A DNA stretch of 64,000 nucleotides from Cladorhizidae sp. MBARI D1340-BT2 (taxonomy: Eukaryota > Porifera > Demospongiae > Poecilosclerida > Cladorhizidae): the NCBI GenBank assembly GCA_028752905.1, contig JAQNBH010000017.1, forward strand, positions 37,017,101-37,081,100. The letters are read 5' to 3'. Shown here in pieces: positions 46,831-58,605 of the stretch (position 1 is its first letter; every line of letters begins with the position of its first letter). Below the pieces are notes generated by a model. It ran no database searches. It was not told the DNA's origin and saw only the letters and a program-made list of their open reading frames with translations. The position numbers and the translations under genes were made by a program.

Positions 46831-47265
46831 GTTCCAGGACAGTCGGCCAAATGCCTGTTGGGATAACAATTTGCTATTTAGGAGAAGAATTATGAGTTTC
46901 CATAGATTTCCTGTACAAACATGATGCTTGTTTTTCTGACCTGTGAGTCCAGGAGGGGGAACTCCCTCCTTCACAGCAGTCAATACAGTGATAAGATACT
47001 CATCACTTTCCAGGGCATGCTTGATATCAATGCTAACTAAGATAGGTTGAACTGAGAGGATGTCATTTTCTTGCATTTCCCATGATAGAGCTGCGGTTGT
47101 TCAGGATAATGCATCTGCAATGCCATTGAGGAGAACCTGACGACTTGTTGATGCTCAAAGACCTATTACAGATTTCGGTGTAGCAGTACTGTAAGGGGTC
47201 AAAATCGCTTATGGATAAGCTTGTTTGAACATATTTTAAGCTCAGATGCAAAATCACTGCCCTTC

Positions 47266-47535
47266 TCAGTCAAAATTTGAACCCATTTTTGAAATTGACA
47301 TGAAGTAGCTTTTCATTAAGCCTGCCTTACTAGCCAGGCCTGTTTGTTTATCCTCGACTGTAAGGTCTATGTAGTAATCCACTAGTTTTCCCCGAAGTAG
47401 AGTAGGAATTACAAGGAGTTGTTTCGCTGTGTCCCACTCTTTAGCAGCAGCTACCAAGGAAAATCTCATCCATCCACAGTTGAACCTATCAAAACTTTCT
47501 GCAGTGACTCCTGCTAAAAGCATTCTAGCAGCCAT
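47266..47535 (-). pseudogene. Gypsy gag fragment
   Basis: An 89-codon frame, MAARMLLAGVTAESFDRFNC, continues into LVAAAKEWDTAKQLLVIPTL and LRGKLVDYYIDL. The pattern W....Q..I.PTLLRGKA..Y is that of retrotransposon capsids. It sits just inside the presumed 5' LTR, as gag should. Confidence 0.65.
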
Positions 47536-47735
47536 TGACCTCCCACTTCTGACAACAAATGATACCTAGTTAGTTATAGCAGGAATGAATTGCTCGAAAA
47601 CAGCATGCACACAATTTTCAGAAGGGATGAACTCATGATGGTAACCACAATCTAAATACTACCCAATATGAGCATACTGGGAAGGTGATAAAATAAAACA
47701 TTAAGGAGGTGATACATTCAAATTTGGTTTATTTG

Positions 47736-48069
47736 TGTGAGGGATCAGCTCTCTGTTCAAATGATAATCTTATTAGACTCAAGAACCTGTTCAAATCAGT
47801 TTGGCAGCATATGCAACACATTCACAATATATTTGCATAACTACCGGGACTCTCCTGACTCAGAGGCCTGACTCCTTTAAATAGGCTACCAGGCGTGAAT
47901 CGGGTTATTCCCTTACATGGTAATGTGACTACTAACTACAGTTCCTTTCCTGGCCAATCAGAACTGACCAGGGAGATCTCATGACCTACCACTATTGGAC
48001 GGTATATCTATGTGGTCTTATCAGTTCCAACACTTGTTAGGGTTCATCTTGGTTGAGGAATCCCAGACA
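47736..48069 (-). repeat. 3' LTR of the Gmr1-like element
   Basis: 334 bp, TG…CA bounded on the minus strand, next to a polypurine tract at 48,070-48,081. Confidence 0.8.
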
Positions 48070-48990
48070 CTCCCCCCTTTCCTTCCCTGCAGCAAAGTTG
48101 GGTTTCGCTGTCCACGCTTGGCCGAGACAATCCCCATTTGCATTGGCCTTCCCTGGCTGGTGGACAATGATGTAGTTGTAAGGTTGGAAGAGTAGGGCCC
48201 ATCTCGAAAGTTATCCTCCTGTGTCTCGCATTCTGTCGAGGTAGCAGAGACAGTTTGTGGTCTGTGGTAATGGCAGTCAGGTAGACTGAGAAAAGTTTTA
48301 CTGCCTCAATAATGGGAAGGCATTCCTTTTCTACCACTGCATAGTTCCTCTCCTGGGAGAGCTGCTTCGGGAGAAGAGTGCAAGGGGGCAGTCATTCTTT
48401 GCCTCGTCGATTTGGCTGAGCACTGCACCCACCTCAACATCGGACGCATCTGTCTGGACCACAAATTGCCGGTCAAAATCTGGTCCCTGGAGTATTGGCT
48501 CATTATACAGGGCATCCTTTAGTGCCTGGAAGACTTTCTGGTATGAATCTGTCCATTCTACTTTGTTCAGGGAGGTCCTTTTGTGTGTAGTGGAGATGCG
48601 GTAGTGGCGTAGTTGGGAATGAACCGCCAGTAGTATCCAGTCGGCACCAAGAATGATCTGGCATCTTTCTTTTTCTTCTCTCCATCGTCCATTCTCTAGT
48701 TCCTCCTTGTAACATATCTCCATCTGCTCTAATCTCTCAGCTTCTACTCTCTCTCTCTTCTGTCTGCCCTTTTTCTCCTGTTGGTAGCGGTGCTCCTCTT
48801 TGATCTCCATCTTCTCTTCTTCTCTGAGAAATTCTTCGATCAGTTTCTTTGTCCCTTGCATTTGTGTAGTCTCTCCATCTGCTCTATATTTGCTGTGAGA
48901 GCCTCAATTTGGGAGTCATCGGTCTCTATGATATTGGACTCCCACATTGGCTGATTCCCTGTTATCTCTGTCATCTGGGTTAAGGAAGTG
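48044..48990 (-). pseudogene. gag start fused by deletion to RT thumb and RNase H
   Basis: The frame 48,331-48,861 begins with a highly charged coiled-coil segment (EEFLREEEKMEIKEEHRYQQ and following), typical of the N-terminus of such gag proteins, and then passes straight into the RT end (KVEWTDSYQKVFQALKDAL) and RNase H (FVVQTDASDVEVGAVLSQ). The next frame continues VEKECLPIIEAVKLFSVYL and TDHKLS. The RNase H acidic residues in TDAS, E and TDH are visible. Capsid, protease, integrase and most of RT are deleted. Confidence 0.82.
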
Positions 48991-49252
48991 TCCTTTGTCT
49001 GATGGTAAATGGTGTTTTCGTCTTGTCAACATGGTTTTCCTTTGGCGATAATCAAAATCGGTAGCTACCACCAATATCAGGGATTGGCCCTCTGTTCAAA
49101 TGATAATCCTATTAGACCCTCAAGATCTGTTCAAATAAGTTTTTCAAATATTAATTCAGTGACACCATATGCAATGTGTTCACAACACATTTGCATAACT
49201 ACCAGGACTCTCCTGACTCAGAGGCCTGGCTCCTTTAAATAGGCTGCCAGGC

Positions 49253-51050
49253 TGCCAACGACAGAATCTTTCATGAAGGATGTTATCCCAAACTTGCTCT
49301 CTGCAATCTTGAGAAACCTTGTTTCATATTCTCCTAAAATCACTGTTTGAAGGTAGTCTGAATGGGAAATAGTGGGAAATAATTGAGGACGGTTACAGCA
49401 TCCTTCATATCACTTTCTTCTCCAATTTCACCTTTCTGATTCTATTAAAGTATCACATGGTGTACAGTCATCGTACCGCCTACTCCTTTTTCCTTATGAT
49501 GAAAGATAATTTCTTGCAATGGTTGAAGCAAAGAATTGCGGGCCCCTCAATTTGCAACCTCAATCTTGGTGATACAGCTCATGCAAATTACCATAAAATT
49601 TCAAGGACTGAAAATTTACCAAAATTCAGAGTCAAACAATGTATTCACTAAATGCTGTATTCTCTGCCTGCATTAGTCTGTTAGCAAAGACTGAGTTTAT
49701 TTATTTCTCCTCTCATTCTACTTCTCATGATGAGCAAGTTCACCTTCATGACTGATGTTAAACTTGCAGGTAGAATTCTTTGGACCAGGTTGCTATGATG
49801 GATCATCCAATCCAATTATGTCGAAGCTTATATTTGAGACATGTATTCTACCCACTCTCCTGTGATAAAAATTTCATTTTGGGTGTATACTCTCTGAAAA
49901 TGCTTAAGATGTTTCGTGTTGAATTTGGGAGGAGAATTCTGTGTCGATGAAAATCACTATCTAGAACTTGTGTTCAAATTAAAATTAACCTATATTGACC
50001 CATTTATGAATTTTGAAAATTGAGCTTGGGTTTGTCCTCTGTCTCATGATCTCTATAGGAGCAGAGACAGCTACCAAAAAGTAGAGAGCGATGGCTCAAC
50101 TTGGATGTTTGGCATATATCATATATAGCTGTAGCAAGCATTTAGTCTGGTCCTGCTTTGGCTGAACCACTTTTAAATGTTAAGGATTGAATGATCGGGT
50201 AGCAGTGCAGTTCATATCAAAGCTCTTCACTACGAAATATATACTGGTCACTAGAAACTATCTCCGCCTCATGCATTGGAATTTTTTATGATGCAGGGGA
50301 GCCATATGTAAATCTGCATGAACGCAGGCAGGTGTAAACCAGGAGTGGTTGGCATAGTAAAAAAAGCAAGAAGAGAAAGAGAAAAGTATCCAAACAAGCA
50401 AGTGAGAACAGGGTGTATGGTTAGTTAATATAACATGAATGGATGGTGAAGATTCATTCTGACTTAGTCACTCTATTTATCAACACACTCTAACTATGGA
50501 CATGATTAATAAATTGGAAGTGGCTAATGACACTATACTGGAAATGGTCTTCACCGCTAATATTTGGTTCCAACTTTGCGCCGGTTTGGAATTTGTAAGG
50601 AATTTGCTATATATTTCTACATATAACAATCCAAGAAATATAATCTGATGGCATCAATAATTTACACATCTGTGTATAGTATTATGCCTGCAGCTATGCT
50701 TAAAGGTAGTACAAAACTTAGTAACAATACTTGGATTTCAAGCTAAAACAATTAATTTTACCATTCACTTGCCACTCAATGCCTAGCACTCAAATCTAGT
50801 AGAATCTATATCCCATTTGCATTCAATTGTCCACTGGAAGTCGAGCGCGGTGACGTTGCTTAGAGAACCTAGATGGTCAGCTATTGCATTGGGCCGTTAC
50901 AAGTTCCTTATCTTTGTTAGAGTCCCTCTGTGTGGCATGTATAATCCATCCTCCTGGGCAAGAGTCCCTCCCTTACTGTATACTTTATGATAATTTTATG
51001 ATCAATTTATCTTTTAATAGCTCAAAATTCTGAATTTATTTCTAGCAGCA
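49253..51050. other. noncoding interval
   Basis: AT-rich sequence without recognised repeats, element ends or coding. Some minus- and plus-strand open stretches look random. Confidence 0.4.
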
Positions 51051-51059
51051 GTGATGTGT

Positions 51060-51100
51060 GGGGGGGGGGGGGGGGGTAGGGGGGGGGGGTGGGGGGGAAG
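51060..51100 (+). repeat. poly-G tract
   Basis: About 35 of 40 bases are G, broken by TA and T. Similar runs occur at 7,008, 16,732, 24,541 and 30,960. Confidence 0.95.
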
Positions 51101-51924
51101 TGATAATTATACTACGATGGGTTGGGCCAATTTTATAGAGTTCAGTTTTTTATAGTGTTTCTGACACTGTGTAGGTGGTACTAGTGTTGCCTTACAAAGG
51201 TTTATTACATTGCTGGTATAGCTGTACAAAAATTCGGACTGTCAATCCGAAATTCTAACAGAATACCCACTATCTTCTCTTCAGTTCTTGCTTTAGCTAC
51301 CTACCTCTTCACTCTTAGCTATTGGAAGCGACCTTTTTTTAAGCAGAGCTGGTTGGAGTGGGATTGTTAGATTTTTCCGGGTGTAATACAACTAACGTTA
51401 GGGGCAGATCCAGCAATTTTTAATAGTATGGTTGTTGTGGCCACAACCTTAACCAAACCTACATATTGCCATACCCATCCACATATAGCAGGCCATGCAC
51501 CAACACCCACAATTAAGATTAGAGCTCTATTATGAAATGCCAGAATGCTTGCACAGTCTACTGCTCTGAGAAGAAGTAGTTCATCACTGGTTGACAAGTC
51601 AGAGATTAATACCCATGAAACAATGTTTCCCCCATTGCCAAACTGTTTGTAAAGTTTATGAGTTTCTGCTTTGCATTCTGTCATCATTCATGAATTTTCA
51701 ACTTGCTTCATAATTTGTCAGATTTCTGGGTATCACTGTTACTTGAAGCTGCAAATTTGGCAACCCTTGGAAAATGTTGTCCTGCAATCATAATGATAAT
51801 GTCTATCAACTGCATGCAGGTCAGAAACAGCTCCATCCACTTGCAAATGGTTAATACACAGTCTCTATGGCACTGGATGCTAAAGTTTGGATCTGCATTC
51901 AGTTCTCTTTCAAGATTATAATGG
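51101..51924. other. noncoding interval with an isolated hAT-end-like motif
   Basis: AGGGGCAGATCCAGCAAT at about 51,399 resembles a common hAT terminal repeat, but no partner end was found. A 106-codon minus-strand open stretch (51,367-51,687) overlaps it and is unidentified. Confidence 0.4.
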
Positions 51925-52080
51925 TTCCATCCCCTGATCCAACTAGCATTTGATAGAATCATCCCCTGGTCCAACTAGCATTGATAGAAGCAACTCTCTG
52001 GATTCCACCCCCTGATCCCACTAGCATTGATAGAAGAAACTCTCTGGATTCCATCCCCTGATACAACTAGCATAGAAGCG
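51925..52080. repeat. short tandem repeat, about four units
   Basis: CCATCCCCTGATCCAACTAG followed by CATTGATAGAAG and, in some units, CAACTCTCTGGATT recurs four times with changes. Confidence 0.9.
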
Positions 52081-52126
52081 GTATTGAATCAGACAATGCC
52101 TTCCTCGGATTTGTGCAAGAACTCAC

Positions 52127-52160
52127 CTTGGAGAAGACAAATTCCTTCATGATCTGAACA
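52127..52160 (-). other. candidate 34-nt exon of an unknown gene
   Basis: A strong acceptor (TTGTTTTTACAG) and a perfect donor (AAG|GTGAGT) flank 34 nt. One frame reads VQIMKEFVFSK. No neighbouring exon could be joined to it. Confidence 0.3.
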
Positions 52161-52514
52161 CTGTAAAAACAAGATAATGTAGTAAATATTCTTCCAAGAT
52201 TCACAGTAAATTTCATAAAAAAACTCTGTGCTATGCATGACAAGGTGACAAGCAAAAATGTTGAATTCTTAAACAAAATAAATTAAAAATAACCAATGAT
52301 CTTCTGATTCTGTGAATTAGACAGAATCAGCAGAAGTACGATAGCACACTTTTACGGTATGAGCTTGGTTGTCAAGTGCAGTGAGTTTTCTTATCACAAT
52401 GAATATCATTATCGTTCTGTAATCCATATTCTCTACAAAAAGCATCAGACATAATTTATTCGATAATAAAATTTATTCTCAACAAACCCTCAGCTGATAT
52501 AATAAAATTACTAA

Positions 52515-52600
52515 AGCTTTCTCATCCTGGAGCATCTAGTCAAAATATCAAGAGAGTAAAAATTCAAGTAGATTATTGGTCATTGTAATAAAATTAGCTT
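52515..52600 (+). repeat. decayed hammerhead-like repeat (Penelope-type)
   Basis: It shares GGAGCATCTAGTC, AAAATATCAAGAGAGTAAA and TTCAAGTAGATTATTGGTCA with the 36.7-kb copy, but CTGATGA and GAAAC are altered. Upstream of the GIY-YIG relic on the same strand. Confidence 0.6.
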
Positions 52601-53280
52601 GAACTTGAATTTTTTTCAATGACACTGACCTGGAAACCTTAAGGCCATGCCCTCATTGATAAGAGATGTCATGAAACAGACATTTAGACACTAATATTTT
52701 TTAAATTGCTCAATTAGATCCACATGTTTTGATTTTAATAATGTGTGCCATCTTGGCATTGCTTGGATTCATGTAAGGTCCAGAGATGCATAATCTGCAA
52801 AAACATATGGGTAGCTACTTCAGTGCAAGATTGAACACCTTGCTGCTGGACTAGTGGTTCTGATTGCTACTAGCTCCAAAAATACTTCAAGCAGATCTTG
52901 CTAAGGTAGTAAACCAGCAGACCTAAAAATCATTAAAGAAACTGAGGAAAAACCCCTTGAAATTCATCTTCAAGAATATATATCAATTCATGTAACTAAC
53001 AATTTTTGCACATAACTGGTTTCATTCATACCAAGTTCATTGATTACTAGCATGACTGATGACTTCATAAAAAGTGCCAAATATTTGTTTTAGTCAGCTT
53101 CATCCGTTCGGGGCCAGTGTTTCAACCGAATGTTTCAGTCTCTTCATCTGTGTGAATGAAAAAGCAAACACAATGCAACACATTTATAACTCTACTAACA
53201 ATGTGCTTCACACAAAGTGAATGTAATTAACGACTTCTCTGAATGCCATAGTATAAGGATGGTAATAAATCAGACAGATA
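52601..53280. other. noncoding interval, possibly body of a decayed Penelope-type element
   Basis: It lies between a hammerhead-like repeat and a GIY-YIG relic on the same strand. No RT motif is legible. Confidence 0.3.
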
Positions 53281-53541
53281 ATGGATAATGGGAGTGGTTT
53301 CTCAAGCAGAGTTGAGAGCCACCTAGGAAAGAAATGGCAAAAAATGTCACACATACATAGATCCTCTCACACACCCACCAATAGCAGATCATCAAGTGTC
53401 CCTATGACAGAAGCAGAAAAGCAACTGCCACGCAAGGAAAACTGGACAGGAGGGGAAGATCAACTTAGGCAGGATTTTTTAATAATGACCATCCACTACC
53501 TTTCATTCTCTCAGCTTCAGCGACATCATCTTGGGGATTGA
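53281..53541 (+). other. unidentified open stretch, 86 codons
   Basis: Starts MDNGSGFSSRVESHLGKKWQ. Hydrophilic and without a recognised motif. It may be part of the decayed Penelope-type element whose GIY-YIG end follows, but there is no direct evidence. Confidence 0.2.
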
Positions 53542-53698
53542 GGTGAGAAAAGGAAATGGAAGAAAAAAGAGGGAAAATAGAGGAGAGAGTGCCCTTTAGA
53601 CATCTGATTGGCTAAGTGAGGACACAAGCATGTTTGTGAAGAATTTAATGTTAGAGTCATTTTCAAATCAGTCACAACATTGAGATCCCAGATTACCA

Positions 53699-53790
53699 AA
53701 TTTATCAGTTGGGTACAGAACTCCTTGCAGTTGTGGGGAAATGGATATTGGAGAGACAAGGAAGTTAGACTCCCAGATCAAGGAGCACTG
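53699..53790 (+). pseudogene. GIY-YIG endonuclease relic of a Penelope-like element
   Basis: The frame at 53,714-53,790 reads YRTPCSCGEMDIGETRKLDS then QIKEH and stop. YK/RIPCSCG.VYIGETGRSL..R.KEH is the usual start of the GIY-YIG domain at the C-terminus of Penelope-like elements (also found in a few other retroelements). The GIY-type and YIG-type residues are altered (YRT, DIG). RT is not legible upstream. Confidence 0.65.
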
Positions 53791-54574
53791 ACAGAAGTCT
53801 ACTACCACTGAGATGTGTGGAACTAACATCATGCAGAAGATATCTCAGTAACTGGCAAATGGAGGGAATTGTTTATGGAGGAGCTGCCGTACTTCAATCA
53901 AATTGCAGCGATGGAGCTACTGATTCCACTCTCAATGGCTATACAAATGAAACTACACCCTACATTTTTTATCCATGTTTCTGTGCTTTATATACTATAA
54001 CAAACATGGTATGTCATGAATCATAACCACTCCATGTGAAACTTGTTGCCAACATAATTATATAAATGCATTGTATTGTGTTCTTTTTTTGCCCCTATGA
54101 AGACTGAAGCTGAAATTGACAAAAAAGCTGGTTAAATTTTATATATATATGCCCATGTATAATAATTATATACATGACAGTTTTAGTTACCAGAAGACTC
54201 CAAATCTTAACCAAGGAAGATTTGCAAGAGAGTCAACTGAATACATCTCATGAGCTTGGTTGAGTATCTTCTTTGCCAGACAACTCTTACTAGGCCTTAT
54301 TTGGGAAGCACTGTAGTTGATTCTTTGCTGTTTGCTTTGTGGAATTTTACTGTTCTAGTGTTACCCAGCCTGAAAGGAGCAAGATATGTTATGAGCTGAT
54401 TTGTGTAGTAATCTACACAATATTCTACATGAATAGCTACAGTGAACTATAGCAATGCTTACTGTTTCTACTGATTGATGTGGTGTACAATAAGGCGAGA
54501 AAAATAGGTACTAGAAACTGGGAGTTGAACTTTGCAGAACTTGGACTTAACATTGATGATACTGGATGTTTTGA
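53791..54574. other. noncoding interval
   Basis: Nothing recognised. Confidence 0.35.
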
Positions 54575-54660
54575 TTTGTTATCACCTTCTCAATAATCAA
54601 CTTCAAATTGTATTCACTCGAAGTTTCGACTAGATGCTCATAAGGAAATTATATATCAAG
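54575..54660 (-). repeat. decayed hammerhead-like repeat (Penelope-type)
   Basis: On the minus strand: CTTATGAGCATCTAGTCGAA, AC, TTCGAGTGAATA, then AAGTTGATTATTGAGAAGGT. The first core has lost the G and part of stem II is deleted. Confidence 0.6.
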
Positions 54661-55144
54661 CTTGAAAAAATTAACTTATTTCAATTCAACTACATGTATA
54701 TTCGAATTTACTAGTCACCAGTGAAGAAAACAAGACGATACCCATTTACGAGCTAACCATGTTGATGATCCTTTACCATTAAAATTTTAAATCATGTACC
54801 CCATACCAGGTATGATTGGTATACATTTAAAAATTTTAAATATCATCTGGCATTCATTGATATAGTCTAGTTTGCTTTATTTTTCAAATAGTCATTACAA
54901 TATTGTTGTTCGGTTTCAATTTTTGTTCTTGTTCAATTATTGTAAGTATAGTATTAACCAATAAGAGCACATCCAGATATATCCCAGTAATTAAATATTG
55001 CATTCCATATATAGAAATCATTAATAGACTCTCTAGCAACATTTTTAGTAATAGGCAATTAGTAATCAACACATGTTGGTTACAATGTTGCATGCCACAC
55101 CTCCCTTTCTCCCAGGACACTCAGCAAAGTCTGTCAGTGGCCGG
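54661..55144. other. noncoding interval
   Basis: AT-rich, nothing recognised. Confidence 0.35.
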
Positions 55145-56530
55145 ATGATAGTACCAGTTCTTGATCTGGTCATTATTTGGTGAGTGGGCATTGGGTTGGC
55201 TTCTTTGTTGTTGCTGGAGTCTGTGGGTTTTTCCGGTCCCTCATTCAGGTCTTGGTGATTCCTACTTATTAGTACCCTAGAGGTGTTGACTAGGTATGAC
55301 CTAGGAATGTCGTCAGCATGTCAGACACAACTTGTCCTTGTCTTCTTGTGTCTAACCATCTGTGGTACTTGGGAATCTTCTGGTAGTTATGGTAGTTTTT
55401 GACCTCGGTGTCGTCGATCAAAGTGTTTACACTTGAATTCGTTGTTCTGGAATGTAAACTGTTCGAGATAATCCTATTTTGGTTGGTCTGGCAGTTGAGC
55501 GATATTTCCTCTCAATTTTCTTCCCATTGAGAGTTCTGCAGGTAAGAGGTCACCAAGGAAAGGTCGAAAGGATGTTGAAAGATACATGAGTAGGGCTATG
55601 TGTGGATCTTCTGATTCTGTCAATATCTTTTTTCACTGCCTGTACCGATCTCTCCGCTTGTCCATTCCTCTGGGAAAAATGGGAGTTACTAGTGATGTGG
55701 CATAAATCATAGGATTTTGAAACTCTGCAAATTCATAGGATAAGTATTGGGGTCTGTTGTTGCTGGTGACCATTTCTGGAATCACATGTGTTGAGAATAC
55801 TGTCTTCAAGGCTTGGATAATGATGAATGCTGTCGTATTTGATAGTTTGATGACCTCTGGATATCTTGAAGTAATAGTTGACATTGAGGTGTATTTTTTT
55901 TTAGAGTAAACAGGTCTGATGTCACCCTCTGCCAGGAATAGTCATGCATCCTGAATGTGATGAGTGGCACACTTCTGGATGTGAATTCCTTTACACACTA
56001 CTAACATTGTTTCACCAGGTCTTGAGAAATTCCTGGCCACCAAATTGATGACTTTGTTCATTGATGGCAACATATACCATGGTGACCGACGTGTAGCTTC
56101 TGGAGCATTTGCATTTGCAGATTTCTTGGGAACCACTATCATGCATCCATGGAGTATGAGACCTTTCCCAACAGTAAGTTCTCTGCATTGTATTAAGTAA
56201 AGTTTGACTGCCTGCTTGATTTTCCAATTGTCTGGCCACCCATTGTGGCAGTAGTACATTATACTGAACATAGACAGTCTGTTGCTTGGGAACTGCAATA
56301 CTTGTCCAGTTAACTTTGGCTTGCTGGTAGGTAATCTACGAGCACTTGCATGAATGATTCTTGCATAATTGTTTCACAGTCACACATGTCAGAATCTGTT
56401 GGGGAGCTTGACAAAGTGTCTGCTGTATAGAGTAGTTCGCCTGGTAAATGCTAAATGATGTAATCAAAACTTGTAAGGTACAAACAGAACCCTAGCATGC
56501 TTGGTGGTAACCTATCCAGGCTTTTCTTTC
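55145..56530 (-). pseudogene. Gypsy RNase H end and integrase (conventional order), decayed
   Basis: Reading right to left: FDYII.HLPGELLYTADTLS (RNase H end, about 56,410-56,500), a connector, GRELTVGKGLILHG-like (RELTVGKGLILHG) and IVVPK (start of integrase, 56,110-56,200), WWPGI-like zinc-binding sequence, the core around SRYPEVIKLS and ALKTVFS…IPEMVTSNN (second aspartate changed; 55,633-55,884), then AELSMGRKLRG and FDRRHR…PRSYLVNTSR (C-terminal region, 55,145-55,560). Several frameshifts. No LTRs were found. Confidence 0.8.
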
Positions 56531-57000
56531 TCAGAACAGTGTGTGAATGTTGAAAAACATAGACTTGTTGGTGAGGGCAAAAGATTCTGCAGGTGTACAA
56601 GGAAGATCACAGATTTTATTTGCTTTTCCATAAATGCAACTCTTGCTGTGTAATATTCTGTAAGGTCTTCTACCAGCGCCATTGTGGCCGAATCACTTTT
56701 ATGATTAGACAGAGGAAACACTACTTAAGCCCATCATGGCCTTGCACTAAAATCTGGTGTTTAGATGAGTTATCATTTCATCGAGAAAAGCTATTGCTAT
56801 TGCTCTCCTGTAGTACTCCTCGGGTATACTTGAAGGCATATTTTGTCGATGGGTCTTTTTCACACATCCTCCATGGAAGAGAAGGTTGTGATGCATTCAT
56901 TTCACCACCAAGCAACACAGCTGAGTCAACTTATGATGTTTATCAACTCCATTATAAACTTCCTTCAAGGCCTCCTTAACAGTCACAATTTCATTGTATG
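56531..57000. other. interval between Gypsy and hAT relics
   Basis: A 128-codon plus-strand open stretch (56,593-56,979) is antisense to decayed element sequence and shows no motif. Not called as a gene. Confidence 0.35.
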
Positions 57001-57019
57001 CTGCACAAATATCCTTTGA

Positions 57020-58365
57020 TGACCCTTGCAAAGAAACTGTTTAGTCCCTTATGAACCTAACCCAGCACATGTTACTTCCATGGTTGAAATTGAGTAATGG
57101 TAAGAAAAGGTGTGGATGCTTTCTTGGGGAAGACTCAGCATTCTAACCTGGCGTTGTGCTGATCACTTCAAAGGTATTAAATACTGCTGGTAACATTTCT
57201 CTGAACACATAAAAACCCTCCATCTCTGTAACCCAACGGTCTTGCATAAATGAACTAGTTGTTTTTTTCTCTAATGTTTGGATCACTTAAATTTGCAATG
57301 TGTTTTTCTGACTCTTGTTGCAAAGTAAGACAGACCTTTGTAACTGTTCCATACATGTTACGAATTGCCTATACAGTGCAGGCAGCAACCACACATAGAT
57401 TAAGTGCATGAGCAGCACAATGGACATAAAATGCCTCGGGGGAAAACATGTCGAATGATTGCTGCAGCCCCGTGACTTACCAGACATGCTTCCAGCTCCA
57501 TCATATCCTTGTCCATGAAGGTCATTAAGATCAAGTGTAAGAGCTTCATTTTTCTTGTCAGCTATTGCTTGACCAGTAGTCCCAGACAATGCACAAATTC
57601 TATAAATTCTTCACGAGTAAGTCCACCTTCATCAGTAAATCTAATGGCTGTTCCAGCTGGGCTGAACCTGTTGCTACATAGAAGCTTTGATTTCTTGCAT
57701 TATTCTGTTGGATCCACTTTCCAATAGCAGCAATCAGATCATTCTGAATCAATTGGGCTTGATATTGTGAATTTTTTAAATTATCCATTATCAAAATGCT
57801 CCTTCAAAATTAAATCGCCTGACTCAATCCAAAACTGAAGAAGTACTTAAAAATTCAAGGGTATTCTGAAAAAATAATAGGATTGACCAATTCACTATTT
57901 CCTCTAAAAGCAAGATTTTGTTTTACACAGAATATTACAGCCTAGATCTCAAGACAGCTCTGTTCTATCTGAGGCTTGGTGCTTTGAGTTGTTGTTGAAG
58001 AGATAAGTGACCACTCTCCATCTGATCCTTAAATGCCATTGAATCTTTCATTGCCAGTTTTGTGTAAACTGTTATTTGTGCTCCTTTAGAGTATCCTTGG
58101 CTCGAGTGAAAGTAGTCATGGGCTGTGTAAAGCTGACCAAGCAAGGAACGGTTGTTGGCAAAACAACTGACTGTATGATAGCGTATACTGCCTTAACCAG
58201 AAATGGCCTGTACTTACCATATTCCTGCTTTGTGGGAAATTTATAGCTATCCAATGGACTAAAAGCATTTTGTAATAGCCAGATTCTCTGCTGGTCAGTG
58301 ACAGACCTCCCAACCACCCAGGGATGCCCAGCCTTTTCAAGATTCTGTCCAGGGGTCAAGGGATT
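57020..58365 (-). pseudogene. ZMYM1-like (TTF-finger) hAT transposase relic, copy 1
   Basis: Minus-strand pieces in order: GKYRPFLVKAV and LPCLVSFTQP…AKDTLKEHK (TTF-type zinc-finger region, 58,072-58,359), then a damaged helical part, REEFIEFVHCLGLLVKQ (about 57,570-57,620), LHGQGYDGAGSMSGKSRG (57,440-57,510) with the conserved YDGA block, and a decayed C-terminal part to about 57,020. Frameshifts and stops separate the pieces. It is the same family as the copies at 59.6-61.6 kb and 62.6-63.0 kb but not a close duplicate of either. Confidence 0.8.
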
Positions 58366-58387
58366 TGCTACATTGGCTCACCCATTG

Positions 58388-58605
58388 CAAGGTCCAATAT
58401 ACACATTTCCTTTGTGTGGTAAAAATGACCCCCATTAATTAATGATTAAGGTCCAATATACACATTTCCTTTGTGTGGTAAAAATTAGCCCATTAATGAT
58501 CAAGGTCCAATATACTTTGTGTGGTAATAATGAGCCCCGTTAATTAATGATCAAGGTCGAATATGCACATTTCCTTTGTGTGGTAAAAATCAGCATACCA
58601 CTGAT
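58388..58605. repeat. tandem repeat, 50-60 bp unit, four copies
   Basis: AAGGTCCAATATACACATTT followed by CCTTTGTGTGGTAAAAAT and an ATTAATGATC end recurs four times, one copy lacking CACATTTC. Confidence 0.95.

Larger units (their letters stand above)
45550..47720 (-). mobile_element. Ty3/Gypsy element of conventional order, deleted, with LTR fragments
   Basis: Diverged direct repeats at about 45,550-45,690 and 47,580-47,720 share GAAAACAGCA, ATTCTCAGAAG/ATTTTCAGAAG, ACTCATG and CATTAAGGAGGTGATACATT. On the minus strand the inside begins TTTGTTGTCAGAAGTGGGAG, resembling a primer-binding and leader region. It then holds a gag fragment (47,266-47,535), a RNase H end with an ADALS-like motif (about 47,085) and an integrase (46,830-45,960). 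RT is missing. RNase H before integrase is the usual Gypsy order. Confidence 0.75.
47736..49252 (-). mobile_element. Gmr1-like LTR retrotransposon, internally deleted
   Basis: Direct repeats at 47,736-48,069 (complete) and about 49,075-49,252 (truncated) share TCAAATGATAAT, ATTTGCATAACTACC and GGACTCTCCTGACTCAGAGG. On the minus strand the complete LTR runs TGTCTGGG…CCCTCACA and is preceded by AAAGGGGGGAG, a polypurine tract. The inside is a coiled-coil gag start (48,655-48,990) fused directly to the RT thumb and RNase H (48,640-48,100). RNase H ends next to the polypurine tract, with no integrase after it. Confidence 0.82.

Noticed and set aside
51060..51100. Poly-G tracts as functional G-quadruplex elements
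   Set aside because: Several such runs occur at unrelated places (7.0, 16.7, 24.5, 31.0 kb); they may be genuine simple repeats or sequencing-sensitive homopolymers, and nothing links them to genes.
56593..56979. 128-codon plus-strand frame as a gene
   Set aside because: It is antisense to the region between two minus-strand element relics and shows no domain.
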